From Plantago major (Eukaryota > Streptophyta > Magnoliopsida > Lamiales > Plantaginaceae), in assembly GCA_026545765.1 (NCBI GenBank), contig JAIFAC010000034.1:64501-128500 (forward strand): DNA of 64,000 nt. Reading direction: 5' to 3'. Shown here in pieces: positions 43,301 to 54,469 of the stretch. Both the position numbers and the translations under genes were made by a program. Below the pieces are notes generated by a model. That model searched no databases and had not been told where the DNA came from. It was given only the letters and a program-made list of their open reading frames with translations. The stretch's first letter is position 1. Each line of letters opens with the position of its first letter.

Positions 43301-44054
43301 AAAATGCACCTAAAAGGTTTCTGGATAAGAAACAACAAAATACCAACTAGGTCTCTGAGACAGACACTCAAGACCAAACCTCACTGAGAAGGTGTTAATG
43401 CTTTCAGAGAAAGAAAGTCACACACAAAGTTATAAAAATTGAGACAACTAAGTGAGGGGAACATAAATTGATGAAAGTTGACCTACAATAGTTTTCTGAT
43501 AAACTGTGAGTCAACTATATTTGAAATATGTTCAAATTGTTGCTATTTTGGTGCTAAGGTTTTAGTCTCCAAATGATGACAAAATTGGTACAGAGATGTA
43601 TGCACTCAAGAGCCTCAGAAACCTGACGTTACATGAGACAAAAGGTGAAGAGTTTCTCTGATGAATGCATTAAACGGACACAGTACCATTTGTTTGCCAT
43701 CATTACAGAACAAGCAATCCAAGCAGTCAAGTAAAAAGCGTTATTTTACCAACGGTTGAGATTAAAACCTGTGTAGTTAAAGACTTAATGGGGCCACGTC
43801 GCATTTATTGAGAAAGAGACGGTTGAGTGCAAACATTTGGACAATACGTACAAAATGCAATTTATGTATTGATTCAAGTATTTTTTTTCCCAAATTAACT
43901 GAGACATATAAGGGATTTTTTCACCTAAGTCTCAAACACTTACATCTTTTTAGCAAAAATATTTCTCTCTTCTCTCTAAAACACTCACAGTTCTCAGAGA
44001 AGAAACAAACAAAACACTCATACCAAGTACTAATCTTTTCAACTACTATATAAG
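43301..44054 (+). other. Post-pol non-coding region of element G
   Basis: No gene. Similar in order to A 2640-3571, including CAACGGTTGAGATTAAAACC near 43752 and a pyrimidine-rich leader before the aORF. Confidence 0.65.
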
Positions 44055-45245
44055 TTGGCACCAAAGAACTCTCAAAAAACCACCAAGGGTTCAAAGTCTC
44101 AAGGCGCATCTTCAGCCCAACTACCACCAGCTGCTCCGGTGGCTACTACTACTGAGACATCTGCGAAGAAAAAGGTGCTTGTCAAGGGGAAAGTCTCCGG
44201 TGACTTTGATTTCACACAGTGGCACGAAAATCCTTGCTCCACTCAAATACATTGGGGAAGCGAAGCCGTTGAGGAGTATCTTATGGGCTCCGGCATCGGA
44301 ACTCAAGCTGAGACCAAAGAAGTAATCGACTGCATGAAGGCGGCCGGTATCTTCAAATTCGCATATGTAGTTCCTACTGGACTCTCAGTAGTAGATGTTA
44401 TTGAATTCTTCAATAACTCAGATGTTATTGAACCTAAAGAGAGAGAGGGTGCTGAAAATGCACTCTTGAACATTAAGGTTCAAGGACATGAAATTAAGCT
44501 CACCTGGAAGAGCTTTGCTATATACTTCAACATCCCTGAGACCGGAGAAGTCTTCGATGAAAATGAAAGAGATGGAGTGCATGAAATGTACTCAGAAATC
44601 AGGAATACTGATGTTGAAGTAGGAGCTCCAACGTTGTTTGACCAGCCAAACATGCAAAGGAGAATGATTTCTGAAGGATGGAGCTTCCTGGCACTCATCC
44701 TTGCAAAGTGTGTCTTCTCCAATGATGGAGGAGTTGATCAGATCAACTGGGAACGATGGATTCTGATACTCAAACTCAAAACCAAGGACACCACTTTTAA
44801 TTGGGCCAAGTACATATACATCAAATTCATAGAGATGGCCAGAAACTTCAAAGTAAATAAAGACACGGATGCTGAGATGGTTACTCCTGTTGGAAACATC
44901 AAGTTTGGTTTAAAGGTCTGCTGGTTACTGGAGAAATTGGGAATCAAGCTCAGAAACCCCGCTGAAGTCCATAGAAGTTGTTTAATCAACAAGTACTTCT
45001 ACTCCCTGTACCAAAACAAGCTCAGAGCTCAAAGCTCTCAAGCTGCCGGTTCTTCAGCAACCGGAGTGAGCAAGAAAAGAAAGCATATCAAAAAGGAGAA
45101 GGATGCTCCTAAAACCAAGAAGGCCAAGAAGACAAACAAAGCACCTTCTCTGAGTGGTGTGGCTGTTCAGATACAAGCCCATCCCACAACTGGCAGCAAC
45201 ATGGAAGATATTGTTGAGGATGATGCAACCATCCTTAATGCATGA
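44055..45245 (+). pseudogene. aORF of element G, N-terminal part
   Basis: Homologous to A exon 1: LxPKN start region, IFKFAYVVPTGLSVVDVIEFFNNS, GGVDQINWERW, FNWAKYIYIKF and a basic Lys-rich stretch (SKKRKHIKKEKDAPKTKKAK near 45070). The first codon is TTG where A and B have ATG, so the usual start is lost. A TGA at 45243-45245 is followed by more frame up to the solo LTR at 45293. The frame continues after J at 47673. Length and domain order match A. Function is unknown. Confidence 0.75.
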
Positions 45246-46425
45246 GTGAACTTAGATGGAAATCAAGATACCTTCATAGATCTTACTCCATCTGTACACC
45301 CCAGATTTTAACGTACGTTAGTATTTTTGCCCTTGCATGCTTTTACTTGTGTTAGTGTATTTGTATGAAAATATATTTGAATTATTTTAATTTGATTGTG
45401 TTATTGTTTTAGATGTTTATTATTTGTTTTAAAAGTCTATGTAACTTGTCAATTTGTAATATGTGTGGTTATTTGTTTTGTACATTTTTTAAAAGAAGAG
45501 AAATTATTTTTGGTGTATTTTTCCTACTTAAAAATGTGATTATTTTATGCTTTAATTTGTTGGTGTAATTATTTTAAAATAATTGAAATGACCTCTCTTA
45601 AATTTATCTTTATGAATGATTAATGTGACAAGACTTCTTTTTAATTGTCTAACTTAATAGAAGCCTTTATGTAAGAGTGTTGATTGATGATTTATGTGAA
45701 GAGATTTTATTTTAATTCATTAATTCAATAAATGGTAATTACTTGTGTGCTTTGATTAATTTATAATGTGAAGAGTCACTTTTAAATTATGTAATTTACA
45801 TGCATGTCTTTATGTGTGTGTGGCTCTCTTAATGTTTAGAAATTAAATTGTTATTTTATATTCATATATTTTAAAATAGAAGAGTTTGGAAACTTGAGGG
45901 TTCTTTAATGAATAAAATATTTTTATTTCCTTTTCATATTACCGTCCGAAAGGTCGCCCGTAATGTCGAATGTTACATGCTATGTTTCACCTATGTTTCG
46001 ATCAACGTTCTGATTTTCTTTTCGTTTAACTTTTGTGTTATTCTTTTATGTTACTTATGCATGTCTAATTGTAAGTTAATATTACCTAGGAATGTTCAAT
46101 ATTTTGAGTTTAATTGTCACATATGCACGTCTAATTGCGAGATCAATTTAATTGCTCTACATGTTGCTTTATTTATGTCACATTTTATTTTTGTGTACAA
46201 TTGACCCTAAAGTGTACAAAAATGTTTTTGCCTCTCTTTCCTTGTTAAATCTGATCCTTTTATTATTAGTTAATGGATTTAAATGTTTGGAAAAGAAATT
46301 GATTGGCCTCTCTTATATTGGCACTTTTATTGTTGGTTTTATGTGAGTTTTAAGTGCAATTTAAGCCATTTAAATTGCCATTTATTTTTAGCTCTTCAAC
46401 CCTTTCATCATCACTCAATCCAACC

Positions 46426-46433
46426 TATAAATA
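46426..46433 (+). promoter_or_regulatory. TATA box in solo LTR J
   Basis: TATAAATA followed by CCTCTTTCTTGCAGCC, a good core promoter position inside the LTR. Confidence 0.6.
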
Positions 46434-46609
46434 CCTCTTTCTTGCAGCCACTTTTCCTCACAAAAATTCTAAATATATTCTCCCAAAAATCTTCAAGTAC
46501 TATTGTCTTTTTCTTTTAAGTTTGTAACAAGTTCTCTGGCAAGTACTTTCATAATTCTTGCTCTTCCTAACCTTCAAATGTGAGTGTTCTACAAAACTAT
46601 ATATATATA

Positions 46610-46676
46610 GTTTTGGAAACCATGCATTACTTATATATAAGTTGAAAACATATGAAAATACATTCCAGGTTTTGAA

Positions 46677-46774
<98 letters not shown>

Positions 46775-46841
46775 TTCAAAACCTGGAATGTATTTTCATA
46801 TGTTTTCAACTTATATATAAGTAATGCATGGTTTCCAAAAC
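46610..46841. repeat. Perfect 232-bp palindrome with (AT)45 core
   Basis: Arms 46610-46680 and 46771-46841 (71 bp each) are exact reverse complements, from GTTTTGGAAACC to GGTTTCCAAAAC. The 90 bp between them are pure AT repeat. The whole segment can fold as a 116-bp hairpin or extrude as a cruciform. The two ORFs reported over it, one per strand, are mirror images and not genes. Confidence 0.97.
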
Positions 46842-47672
46842 GCACGTTCTATTGCATAAAAACCAACTCACGAAAGAGTTTTGGCATGCTTCCACTGATT
46901 TTGAAAGATATATATATATATTTTTTATATACATGATTGTTATTTTATTTTGATAGACGGTTCAAGAAAGGTATGTACGTTTGGTTCAGGTTAATTGGCT
47001 TGTAGTTTGGTCAGTTGTGTCTTGCGAGCTACTTGTCGGTTTCCTTTGGCCATTCCCTTTAAATCGAATGATAGAAGCCTTCACAATTTAGTTGGGTCAT
47101 AGAATTCCACCCCTGTACCATGGCAGGGTCCTGACTGGATAGTTTGATGGACTATCTGGGAGACATAAGGCCTGTTTTAATGAGGGGTTATAAGGAGCGG
47201 CATAAAATAATGTGTTTCTGAAAAGTATACGTCATTGAAAGTATATTGGATTTTAAGTTATTGTTTTTTTTATTGTTATGATTATAATGAAAACTTCACA
47301 CGAAAATCTTTGAACACTCATTGAGGTTTTTATCACACTTGTTTTTATTCCCTTCCTTGTAGGTGCGATAAACTCAGCGAACTAAGAGAGTGGTTGGGAT
47401 TTGGGATTATTGTCAATGAAAATAAAGTCCTTTTGTGTATTTCAAAAAAACTCATGTCATTTCCAGATTTATTGTGTATCTTTAAAGACAAGAATGTTAA
47501 AATCTTGTGTTTTTATTTGTTGAATAAAATATATTTTTATTCCAGCAACTTCAAACGAAAGGTTGTCTGTAACTTCCCATATTTCACTAAGCGTTTCGTC
47601 TCTGCTTTCGCCCGACATCCCGACTGAAACTTACTCCTTTTAAAAACCTAAAAGTCGGGGAGTTACACCATC

Positions 47673-47997
47673 AATTGGTGAAAACCAAGCTGATCAGGGT
47701 AAAAAGACCCCCAATGAAGAAGAACTTGTAGTTGCTGACACTCCTAGTCCTCCAGCACAACCAAGGGTTGTTGAGACTAGTGCAACATTGATGATTGCTG
47801 AAGACCACCTGATGACGGATATTGACATTCCTGAGGGTGATGCTGCTCATGTACAGCCTTTCACGACAGCTGAGGAGCTTGCTGGAATTGAGATTCAGAA
47901 ATCTCAAGACAAAGCCTAGTCCAGTGAGCACACTCAATCAGACAAGGCTCAATCTTCAACTAACCTAGAAAGGTTACAGGAGATCAACCTTGAGAAC
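47673..47997 (+). pseudogene. aORF of element G, continuation after solo LTR J
   Basis: With J and one CCATC removed, the frame of 44055 continues through ENQADQGKKTPNEEEL and an acidic stretch to a TAG at about 47919. Further peptide follows up to the C insertion at 47997. The composition is Glu/Pro/Thr-rich like the tail of A exon 1. Confidence 0.7.
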
Positions 47998-48441
47998 TGT
48001 TGGTCCAGATAACGGCAAAGTAAAAGACTAGGGGGGGGTGAATAGTCTTTTAAAACTTTTGTCGATAAACACTATTTCTCAGATATCTGTGAAGATATCT
48101 GGTACTTAGATTCAGAGCGCGGAAGACTTAATGTAGATAAGTGCAGAAACAGTTAAAGTGTTTGTGTGTGTTGCTGAAATGTAAATAGAGATAAGTAAAT
48201 AACACAGCAAGTATAGTGGTATCTGGAGGTGGCGTAATCCTCCAACTAATCCACTTCGGTCTTCCAAAGACCTAGAATTCACTAGAATAGATATTTGAGG
48301 TAACCTTACAAAGATCCTATTCTAAGATTTCTAAACAGATGGTTCCCAACCAAATGTTCCCCCTGAGTTGTTCCCCGACTTCTTCAGTCAAGTACTTCCT
48401 ATACTCAGAAACCTTTGAGTTATTCCCTAGCTTCCCAATGC
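47998..48441 (-). repeat. Truncated 3' LTR of C-right
   Basis: Minus strand end TTATCTGGACCAACA at 47998, as in the 5' LTR. It includes the G-tract and part of the hairpin array. At 48441 it is joined directly to the post-pol region, with no PPT or LTR start. Confidence 0.9.
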
Positions 48442-48561
48442 ATCTGTTTGTATATTTCACAAAGATAGAAATATTACAAAACATGAGAAAGTAGTTTACT
48501 ACAAGTAGTTGTACTATTTTTCTCTTTTTGTGTTCCCCCTTACTAATTGATCTCATAGTCA

Positions 48562-48699
48562 TCTGAGTACCCATCTCAGAAGTCTTTAAATAGCCACATT
48601 GCTCTTATTCACTTTGATATCTGAGTACCCGTCTCAGATACCTCTTTTGCCATGTATTTCACCTTTTTACCTTTGATATCTGGGTTCCCGTTCCAGATA
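48562..48699 (-). repeat. Post-pol stem-loops of C-right
   Basis: Plus-strand view: TCTGAG-TACCCAT-CTCAGA (48562-48580); TATCTGAG-TACCCGT-CTCAGATA (48618-48640); TATCTGGG-TTCCCGT-TCCAGATA (48677-48699, one G-T pair). The sense loop is ACGGGTA, ATGGGTA or ACGGGAA. Confidence 0.87.
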
Positions 48700-48716
48700 C
48701 TTGAGCTCTTCCTTTT

Positions 48717-49394
48717 TCATTCTCTGTCTTTCATGAGTTCCCGTCTCAGTGACCGCTTCTTGTAGCTCCAGGGTAGTTCCATTAACCCAAGACTATGTAT
48801 CAAAGTTAGGAATCTACTTTCTTGCAGAGGTTTTGTAAAGATATCTGCAAGTTGATCTTCAGTACCAATCTTAAGTATCTCAATATTGCCTTTTTTGACA
48901 TGATCTCTGATGAAGTGGTGTCTAACATCAATGTGCTTTGTTCTGGCATGAAACTTAGGATTCTGAGTGATTGCAATAGCACTTGTTTTATCACAGAAAA
49001 TGAGAGTTTTCTCTTCATTGATCTCATAGTCTCTGAGTTGTTGTATCCACAATATTTGTGAAGCACAACACCCAGCGGAAATATACTCTGCTTCTGTGGT
49101 TGAAGTGGCAATTGAGTTTTGTTTCTTGCTAAACCAAGATATTAGTCTAGCACCCAGGAATTGGCATGTTCCAGAGGTACTTTTTCTATCAAGCAGTGAT
49201 CCAGCATAGTCAGCATCAGAATAGCTAACTAAACTCATTCCACTATCTTTTGGATACCACAATCAAACTTCTACAGTACCTTTCACATAGCTTAGAATTT
49301 TCATAGCAGTGTTGTAGTGTGATTGCATTGGATTTGTTTGAAATCTTGCACAAACTCCAACTACATATTGAATATCGGTCTATTTGCAGTGAGG
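48717..49394 (-). pseudogene. pol: RT end and RNase H of C-right
   Basis: From the TGAGG duplication (49394-49390) to the stop at 48717. A 181-codon frame (49262-48717) holds GYSDADYAG (first residue changed to S), DRKSTSGTCQFLG, TTEAEY, CDKTSAIAITQNP, HIDVRHHFIRDH and DQLADIFTKPL. RNase H looks intact in this part. Confidence 0.92.
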
Positions 49395-50694
49395 TGATAT
49401 GATCAAATTACTACTGAGGAAACAAGTAGAAAGCAGTTGCTATAAATAGAAAATGCTAACCACGAGATCGTTCACTAAGGAATGAATTAGGCTATCGCAA
49501 CGATTGAAAAAAAACAGTTACTTGTGATACAATGTTGATTTGTTTAAATTTGAGTACTTCTTAAAACTAGAAAATGGAAAATGCAATGTAGTTGATTTGA
49601 ATGAATAAGGTAGGAAGAACACGGTAGTTACGATCAAGCTATGCCAATTTGCTCTAGGGATACGTTCATACTGTCACACGGTCGGTGTACAGAAAACTAT
49701 CAACTCAACCTTTACCAAACGAGTTTGAAAATATTTGAACTAGAGTAATCGTAGGTCGTCAATCCACGATCCTTAACCAAACGTTTTAGAGAATCTTTAA
49801 ATGAGAGTATTGAATTGATGGGTTTTTACGAAGACCTTTGAACGAGCCTAACCTATATGAACGATTTCAAACCCTAGAAGCGAATACGCAAAGCTATCAC
49901 GCAACTACCATGTTCCGAGTGATTTAGCTACTCATAATCGAAGCAAGGATGAAAGAATACAAGATATTGCTCATGTTTAACACAAACAGAATGATAATCG
50001 CATGCAAGCTCAAACAATTCGAGAAACAGAGTAAGAACGAATTGAATAAGATAAAACAATAGAGATTTACCACAGTAATCAGGGATTCGATATCAATCCT
50101 TCGATGAATAATCAAAATCATGCTCTAAATTGTTGTCAATGTCAAAGTATGAATATAAGTTTAGATCTAGGGCTATTGTTCTTCACAATAGAATGAATAT
50201 GTAATATGATTATGTCTTCTTCTAAGTAATAGAAAGGAGAAAAACTAGGTGTGGGCGAATTAGGATATGGAATCGCAGAAGATTTTAAAGAAAAATCAAG
50301 TCGCGCATTAGGGAACCGCATCGCCAAGAAGGAAAATCAAAAGTCGCCATTTGGTTACACTCTTCAGAAAAAACATCAAGACGCCAGTTTGATAACTGGT
50401 GTCGCCAGTTCTCCTAGAATTACTGTTTTTCCCCTTTTGACTCCGATTCTTGATATTTTGGCCTTCCCGCTTCACTTCTAACATCCATACGAGACATTGG
50501 AACTACATGTCTTGTAGATGCATATAAAATACACCATTTTGCCTCCAGTTAGCGCAGTCTAGCCAAATATCTACAAAACACACAAAGAACAAAACAAGTA
50601 AAAATACTCTAGGAAAAACAAATAAAACTATACTCAAGAATCACAAAAAGATGGTAAAAAAGACCAAATGAGACGGTATAAAACCGACTCATCA
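49395..50694 (-). repeat. 3' LTR of F, right copy (1300 bp)
   Basis: Minus strand from TGATGAGTCGGTTTTATACC (50694) to TTTGATCATATCA (49395). The palindrome cluster (about 50375-50415) is eroded here. Confidence 0.92.
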
Positions 50695-50707
50695 AACTCC
50701 CCAAACC
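50695..50707 (-). other. Polypurine tract of F, right copy
   Basis: Minus strand GGTTTGGGGAGTT immediately before the 3' LTR, identical to the left copy. Confidence 0.8.
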
Positions 50708-50995
50708 GAACCTTTCCTCGTCCTCGAGCAACCAAATAAACCTAGACATAAACTAGACTCAAACCACGAAAAAAAAAAAAAAAGAGTCAAGGTCCTAAGT
50801 GACCGAATCTACCATTGTAAACAGTAAGTCCACAAGATGCAAAAATATTGTCATCATAGAAAATCAAACACAATTGTTTCCCAGACAAATAGCACTTAAG
50901 TGTAACTCGCTAGTCCCTCACAGGTGAATGCAATGTATCTCTCACTCTCTTGGAAGTATCCAAATGGGGTATAAGCTCAAAAATAAACTGGGAAG

Positions 50996-51337
50996 GTGAC
51001 TTGCGTCACAAAGGTGACTAAAATATCTTATGCTTTTGTACTCGTCTCATTAGATCGAAAGGGACTTAATAGGCGACTCAGTTTTTTTGAGAAAACAAAA
51101 GCTGAAACTGCTCCCCCTAATCATGTCAACCGATTTAAATCTCAATCAAATTCCTCACTGTATATTCAGTGCTTGGCCTCATTGGGCTCTTTTAATCTCA
51201 ATTTTTTACAGGTGTCTGTTTTACCGAAAGTCCGCACTTTTGTGCGTGTCAGTTTGGTGTACGTGCCATCAACCCTCTCGGACATATGGCTTTTTAGGAC
51301 CACGCTGGTATATAGGTTGTATTTGAAACACGCCTAA
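50996..51337 (+). CDS. Candidate antisense ORF of F, right copy (113 codons)
   Basis: Same frame and length as 31274-31615 in the left arm. About seven base differences, six of which change five codons, so there is no sign of selection for the protein; the frame may just be young. See the left-copy entry for the related peptide in element D. Confidence 0.3.
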   Translation: MTCVTKVTKISYAFVLVSLDRKGLNRRLSFFEKTKAETAPPNHVNRFKSQSNSSLYIQCLASLGSFNLNFLQVSVLPKVRTFVRVSLVYVPSTLSDIWLFRTTLVYRLYLKHA

Positions 51338-52243
51338 CACGAATAATGGTGATGAATGAAGACCATAGATCCACCCTGAGATTCAAATATCAATAAGATT
51401 TTAGGGAGCAGTAAACAAACTTGTCAGCAATAATGCAAAATAGCACATTAAAGTCGCAAGATAACAGTTCTCTCCCCAAACCTGTTCCTTGGAACAGGGG
51501 GAAGAGCTTAAAAGAGCATGGCGTTCGTGATCCCTAACAAGACTGAGTACACATATGAAAAGGCACAAGTAATACGCAAAAACTTGCACAACCCAGGAAA
51601 TCACACAATACATTTGCCGATACAAAAACTTTTTTCATCAACTCTTAGGCTTCTCACAGGCTTTTTGGACTAAGGAGCTAAAAAAACTTGCTATTTAAAA
51701 CAGAAACAACCTTACAGTATTAAAAATACACTATCCTACTTCCGGCTAATCATCAAACAAAACGTAAGCAGCAAGTGGATTTAACATCTACAATGGACGT
51801 TCGACTTGGTCAATGACTAGGACTCACCACGAAAGTACTTAAAGGGATATTAACTAGAGCTAAATTGACAAAGAAACTTTAACAAAGAAGGGTCACATAA
51901 CACACAATAGAATAGAATACATAAAAGTAAAGACGAAAGACTCTAAAGACAAAGATAATCAAAGAAAAATGCAGACAAGACACTAGAGAGCACATTCCCC
52001 CTCCCCAAACCTGAACTCAAGCATGTCCTCATGCATAGAGTGAAAACGAAGAGAGAATGGGAGCTATAGTGACTTGCCTGCTGGTGTACCTTTATAGTCA
52101 TGTACTAGACTCTTCCGTGTTGGCTAATGGGTACTCTGGAAGTTCTTGATTCTTCCAGTTGTTGCAGCTCCTTTACTTCCCTGTGGGGGAGAGTAAGTAT
52201 ACAGGGGACCTGTGTGTGCAGTGATATAGTTCATGGTTTCAAC
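51338..52243 (-). other. 3' internal non-coding region of F, right copy
   Basis: Matches 30370-31273. No coding sequence recognised; where an autonomous element would have RT and integrase there is nothing. Confidence 0.7.
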
Positions 52244-54217
52244 CTACAGTGGTGAGTATGGCATGGTAGTGGCTTGCAACTCACGTTGCTTGCTATGCAC
52301 CTCTATGGTGCATGTACGGCCGTGAAGGTTGACAATCATGCTAGTGGTCTTGATGAACGGTCGCCCGAGTAGCAACATATCCTTCTCCATCTCTTTGCCT
52401 TTGATCCTTGTCGACTCCACAACCACAAAATCAGCCATAAAGGTATCCCCATCAAATTCAACCGGAACATCCTCGATAACCCCCATGCACTTGCTCCTTG
52501 ATCCATTGGCCAATGTGACAACGCATTTCCTGGGCTCCAAACCCTTCAAATTGAGCTCCTCATAGGTCGCAAAAGTCATCAGGTTAACTGCTGCTCCCGT
52601 ATCAACAATGCAAGTCAACTCCGAAGAATTTCCTATCCCAACTACCAAGTCGAAGCTGTCGGCATCACTGATGCTCTTATCTGCTTTCTAGATCACTCTA
52701 GCAGTGGGTTTAACCTCAAGAACAGCCAGTTTTTCACTCACCTCCTCTACTGGAGTCACAATACTGGACTTAACTACCTCATCTACTTCATGTACCTCAA
52801 CTATTTCTTGTGGCCTAGTCACCTGTGGTGCCTCAACCTGGGCTACCGCCTTGTTCTGTCCACAGGTACAAGTAGTCACAACTGTCTTCACTCTTCCCGG
52901 CTTGTCGGAAGATACCTCCACAGTAAGAACCCTATTTGTCTGTACGGAGGCTGGAAGCTTGCCCCTTTCTCTCTGCCGAAGATGCCCAACCAAATCGCCT
53001 AGAGTCTTCTCAAGCCGTCTCTGGGACTGCTCAATACTTTCAAACCTCTGGTCGTTCCTTTCTGACCTCTCCATGTGATTACGGATCTCCTGATTGGCAT
53101 TACCCTGCACTCTCATAGGCTGAACTTGAGTCTGCTGTGCTGGAACTTGCTAGACCTGAACCTGTTGCTCCTGTGGCGCATTCTCGTTGAAGTTATTGCC
53201 ATAGCTAAAATTAGAACGGTTCGGGTTAAAAGTTTGAATCTTGGGCCCTCCTGCATTACCACCTTTGTTCCCCCTGTGGTTCCCTTGCTGTCTAGTCTGC
53301 ACCTAGTTTACTACCTCCGGAGTCGGGTTCTCATTCATAATTTCAGGAAGCCTACACATGCTGGCACCATGCCCAAAATTTCCGCACAGATTACACCTTT
53401 CACTTACCTGTGATGCCGGGGCTGAGACATTGCCAAGCATCGTCATCTCCTTAATTTGTTCGACCAGGTCGCAGGTACTAGGTCTCGGTGCCTCTTCCAC
53501 CAGTTTCACCTCTGCTCTCCTGGATCTTCCATGTGTTCCCTTAAGCTGAGAGATAGCAGATAGTTTCTCGAAGGCCTCATTCAAAACTGCTGGAGATGTT
53601 GTAACTATGGTCCCATTAACTATCATAACCCCCATATTCTGCACCTCCCAGTCCAATCCCTCATAAAATTTGCTGCACAAATCCATCTCACTCATCCGGT
53701 GGTGAGGGCACTGAGAAAGCAGGTTCAGAAACCGTTCCCTAGCCTCGTAGAAGCTCTCATCGCTCATCTGCATTAACTTCTCTATCTGGGTTCGAAGCTG
53801 CCTAGTCTTCTCTGTAGGGTAGAACTTGCTCATAAATGCCCTGTAAAGCTCATCCCAAGTTCGGAAAGACCCTTCCTGCTGGTTCAGAAGCCAACTCTTA
53901 GCCTTATCCTGCATGCACATAGGAAAAACCTTCTTCCTAATCTCCTCATCAGTAACAGTGATCTCCCCAATGGTAAGCGGGATCCTAGCGATCAATGCCT
54001 CAAATTGTTTCAGGAACCTGATCACGTCTTCATTAGCCATCCCATAGTACTTAGGTAGGTCATGGAAGTGATAAGCCTTGATCTCCATGTTCCTGGCTTC
54101 ATTAGAGAGCACAACAGCTGACCTCCCGGCCTTAATCTCACCAGGCTGCATGTAGGTTCCATAGGTGATCTCAGGAACCACAACAATTGGTTGGTTAATC
54201 TCTGCATTTCCTGCCAT
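52244..54217 (-). CDS. gag-pro: Gag-protease of F, right copy: one frame broken only by three TAG codons
   Basis: From ATG 54217 (MAGNAEINQ) to a final TAG at 52246-52244 the frame is 658 codons, with internal stops only at 53305-53303, 53152-53150 and 52690-52688, all TAG. Gag: FLKQFEALIARIPLT, AKSWLLNQQEGSFRTWDELYRAFMSKFYP and a CCHC knuckle CNLCGNFGHGASMC near 53385. A Gln-rich spacer follows. The retropepsin has LTCIVDTGAAVNLM near 52612 with the catalytic DTG, and LLLGRPFI near 52370. This is the retrotransposon gag plus aspartic protease arrangement of gypsy-type elements, here without polymerase. The stops are either decay (CAG to TAG) or readthrough sites. Confidence 0.88.
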
Positions 54218-54448
54218 TTCGATTGCTGCTAAAAGTTCTGTCTCCTGAGCTGATGAATGTGTCTATTGATCTCATTCACTGGAGCTTGCAAAGGTGTTCC
54301 TTGTGATCTCCTGCCAAGCATAAACCAGTAGTGAAGTCTACATTATCAAAAACCTCGAAGATTCTTAGTTTCCGTTAGTGTAACAAGCAACAGGTTGAAA
54401 AACAAACAAATAAAAACTTGCAATCAACTGCTACAATAGGAATTGAGT

Positions 54449-54465
54449 CCCCGGCAGTGGCACCA
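54449..54465 (-). other. Primer-binding site of F, right copy (tRNA-Asp-like)
   Basis: Minus strand TGGTGCCACTGCCGGGG, four bases inside the LTR end; three mismatches to TGGCGCCGTTGCCGGGG. Confidence 0.8.
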
Positions 54466-54469
54466 AATT

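Larger units (their letters stand above)
45293..47667 (+). mobile_element. Solo LTR J (2375 bp), chromovirus (Tekay-like) ends
   Basis: Starts TGTACACCCCAGATTTTAACG and ends GTCGGGGAGTTACA, flanked by CCATC at 45288-45292 and 47668-47672. The ACACCCC / GGGG..GTTACA ends are typical of Tekay/Del-type gypsy LTRs. No internal coding sequence is present. The short ORFs inside are not credible genes. It carries a TATAAATA and a 232-bp palindrome. Confidence 0.9.
43301..47997 (+). mobile_element. Element G: SIRE-type copia fragment (post-pol and aORF)
   Basis: Post-pol region (a degenerate loop CTGAG-ACAGACA-CTCA near 43354, a PPT-like GTGAGGGGAACA near 43453, a TATA-like motif near 43905) and aORF (44055 onward) co-linear with A. 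Pol is missing on the left, where an F-type LTR fragment and relic I lie. Solo LTR J splits the aORF, and C-right is inserted at 47997. G should continue beyond the right end of the window. Confidence 0.8.

Noticed and set aside
46558..46845. Two overlapping ORFs, one per strand, with almost the same Ile/Tyr-rich protein
   Set aside because: They are the two strands of the perfect AT palindrome; the identity comes from symmetry.
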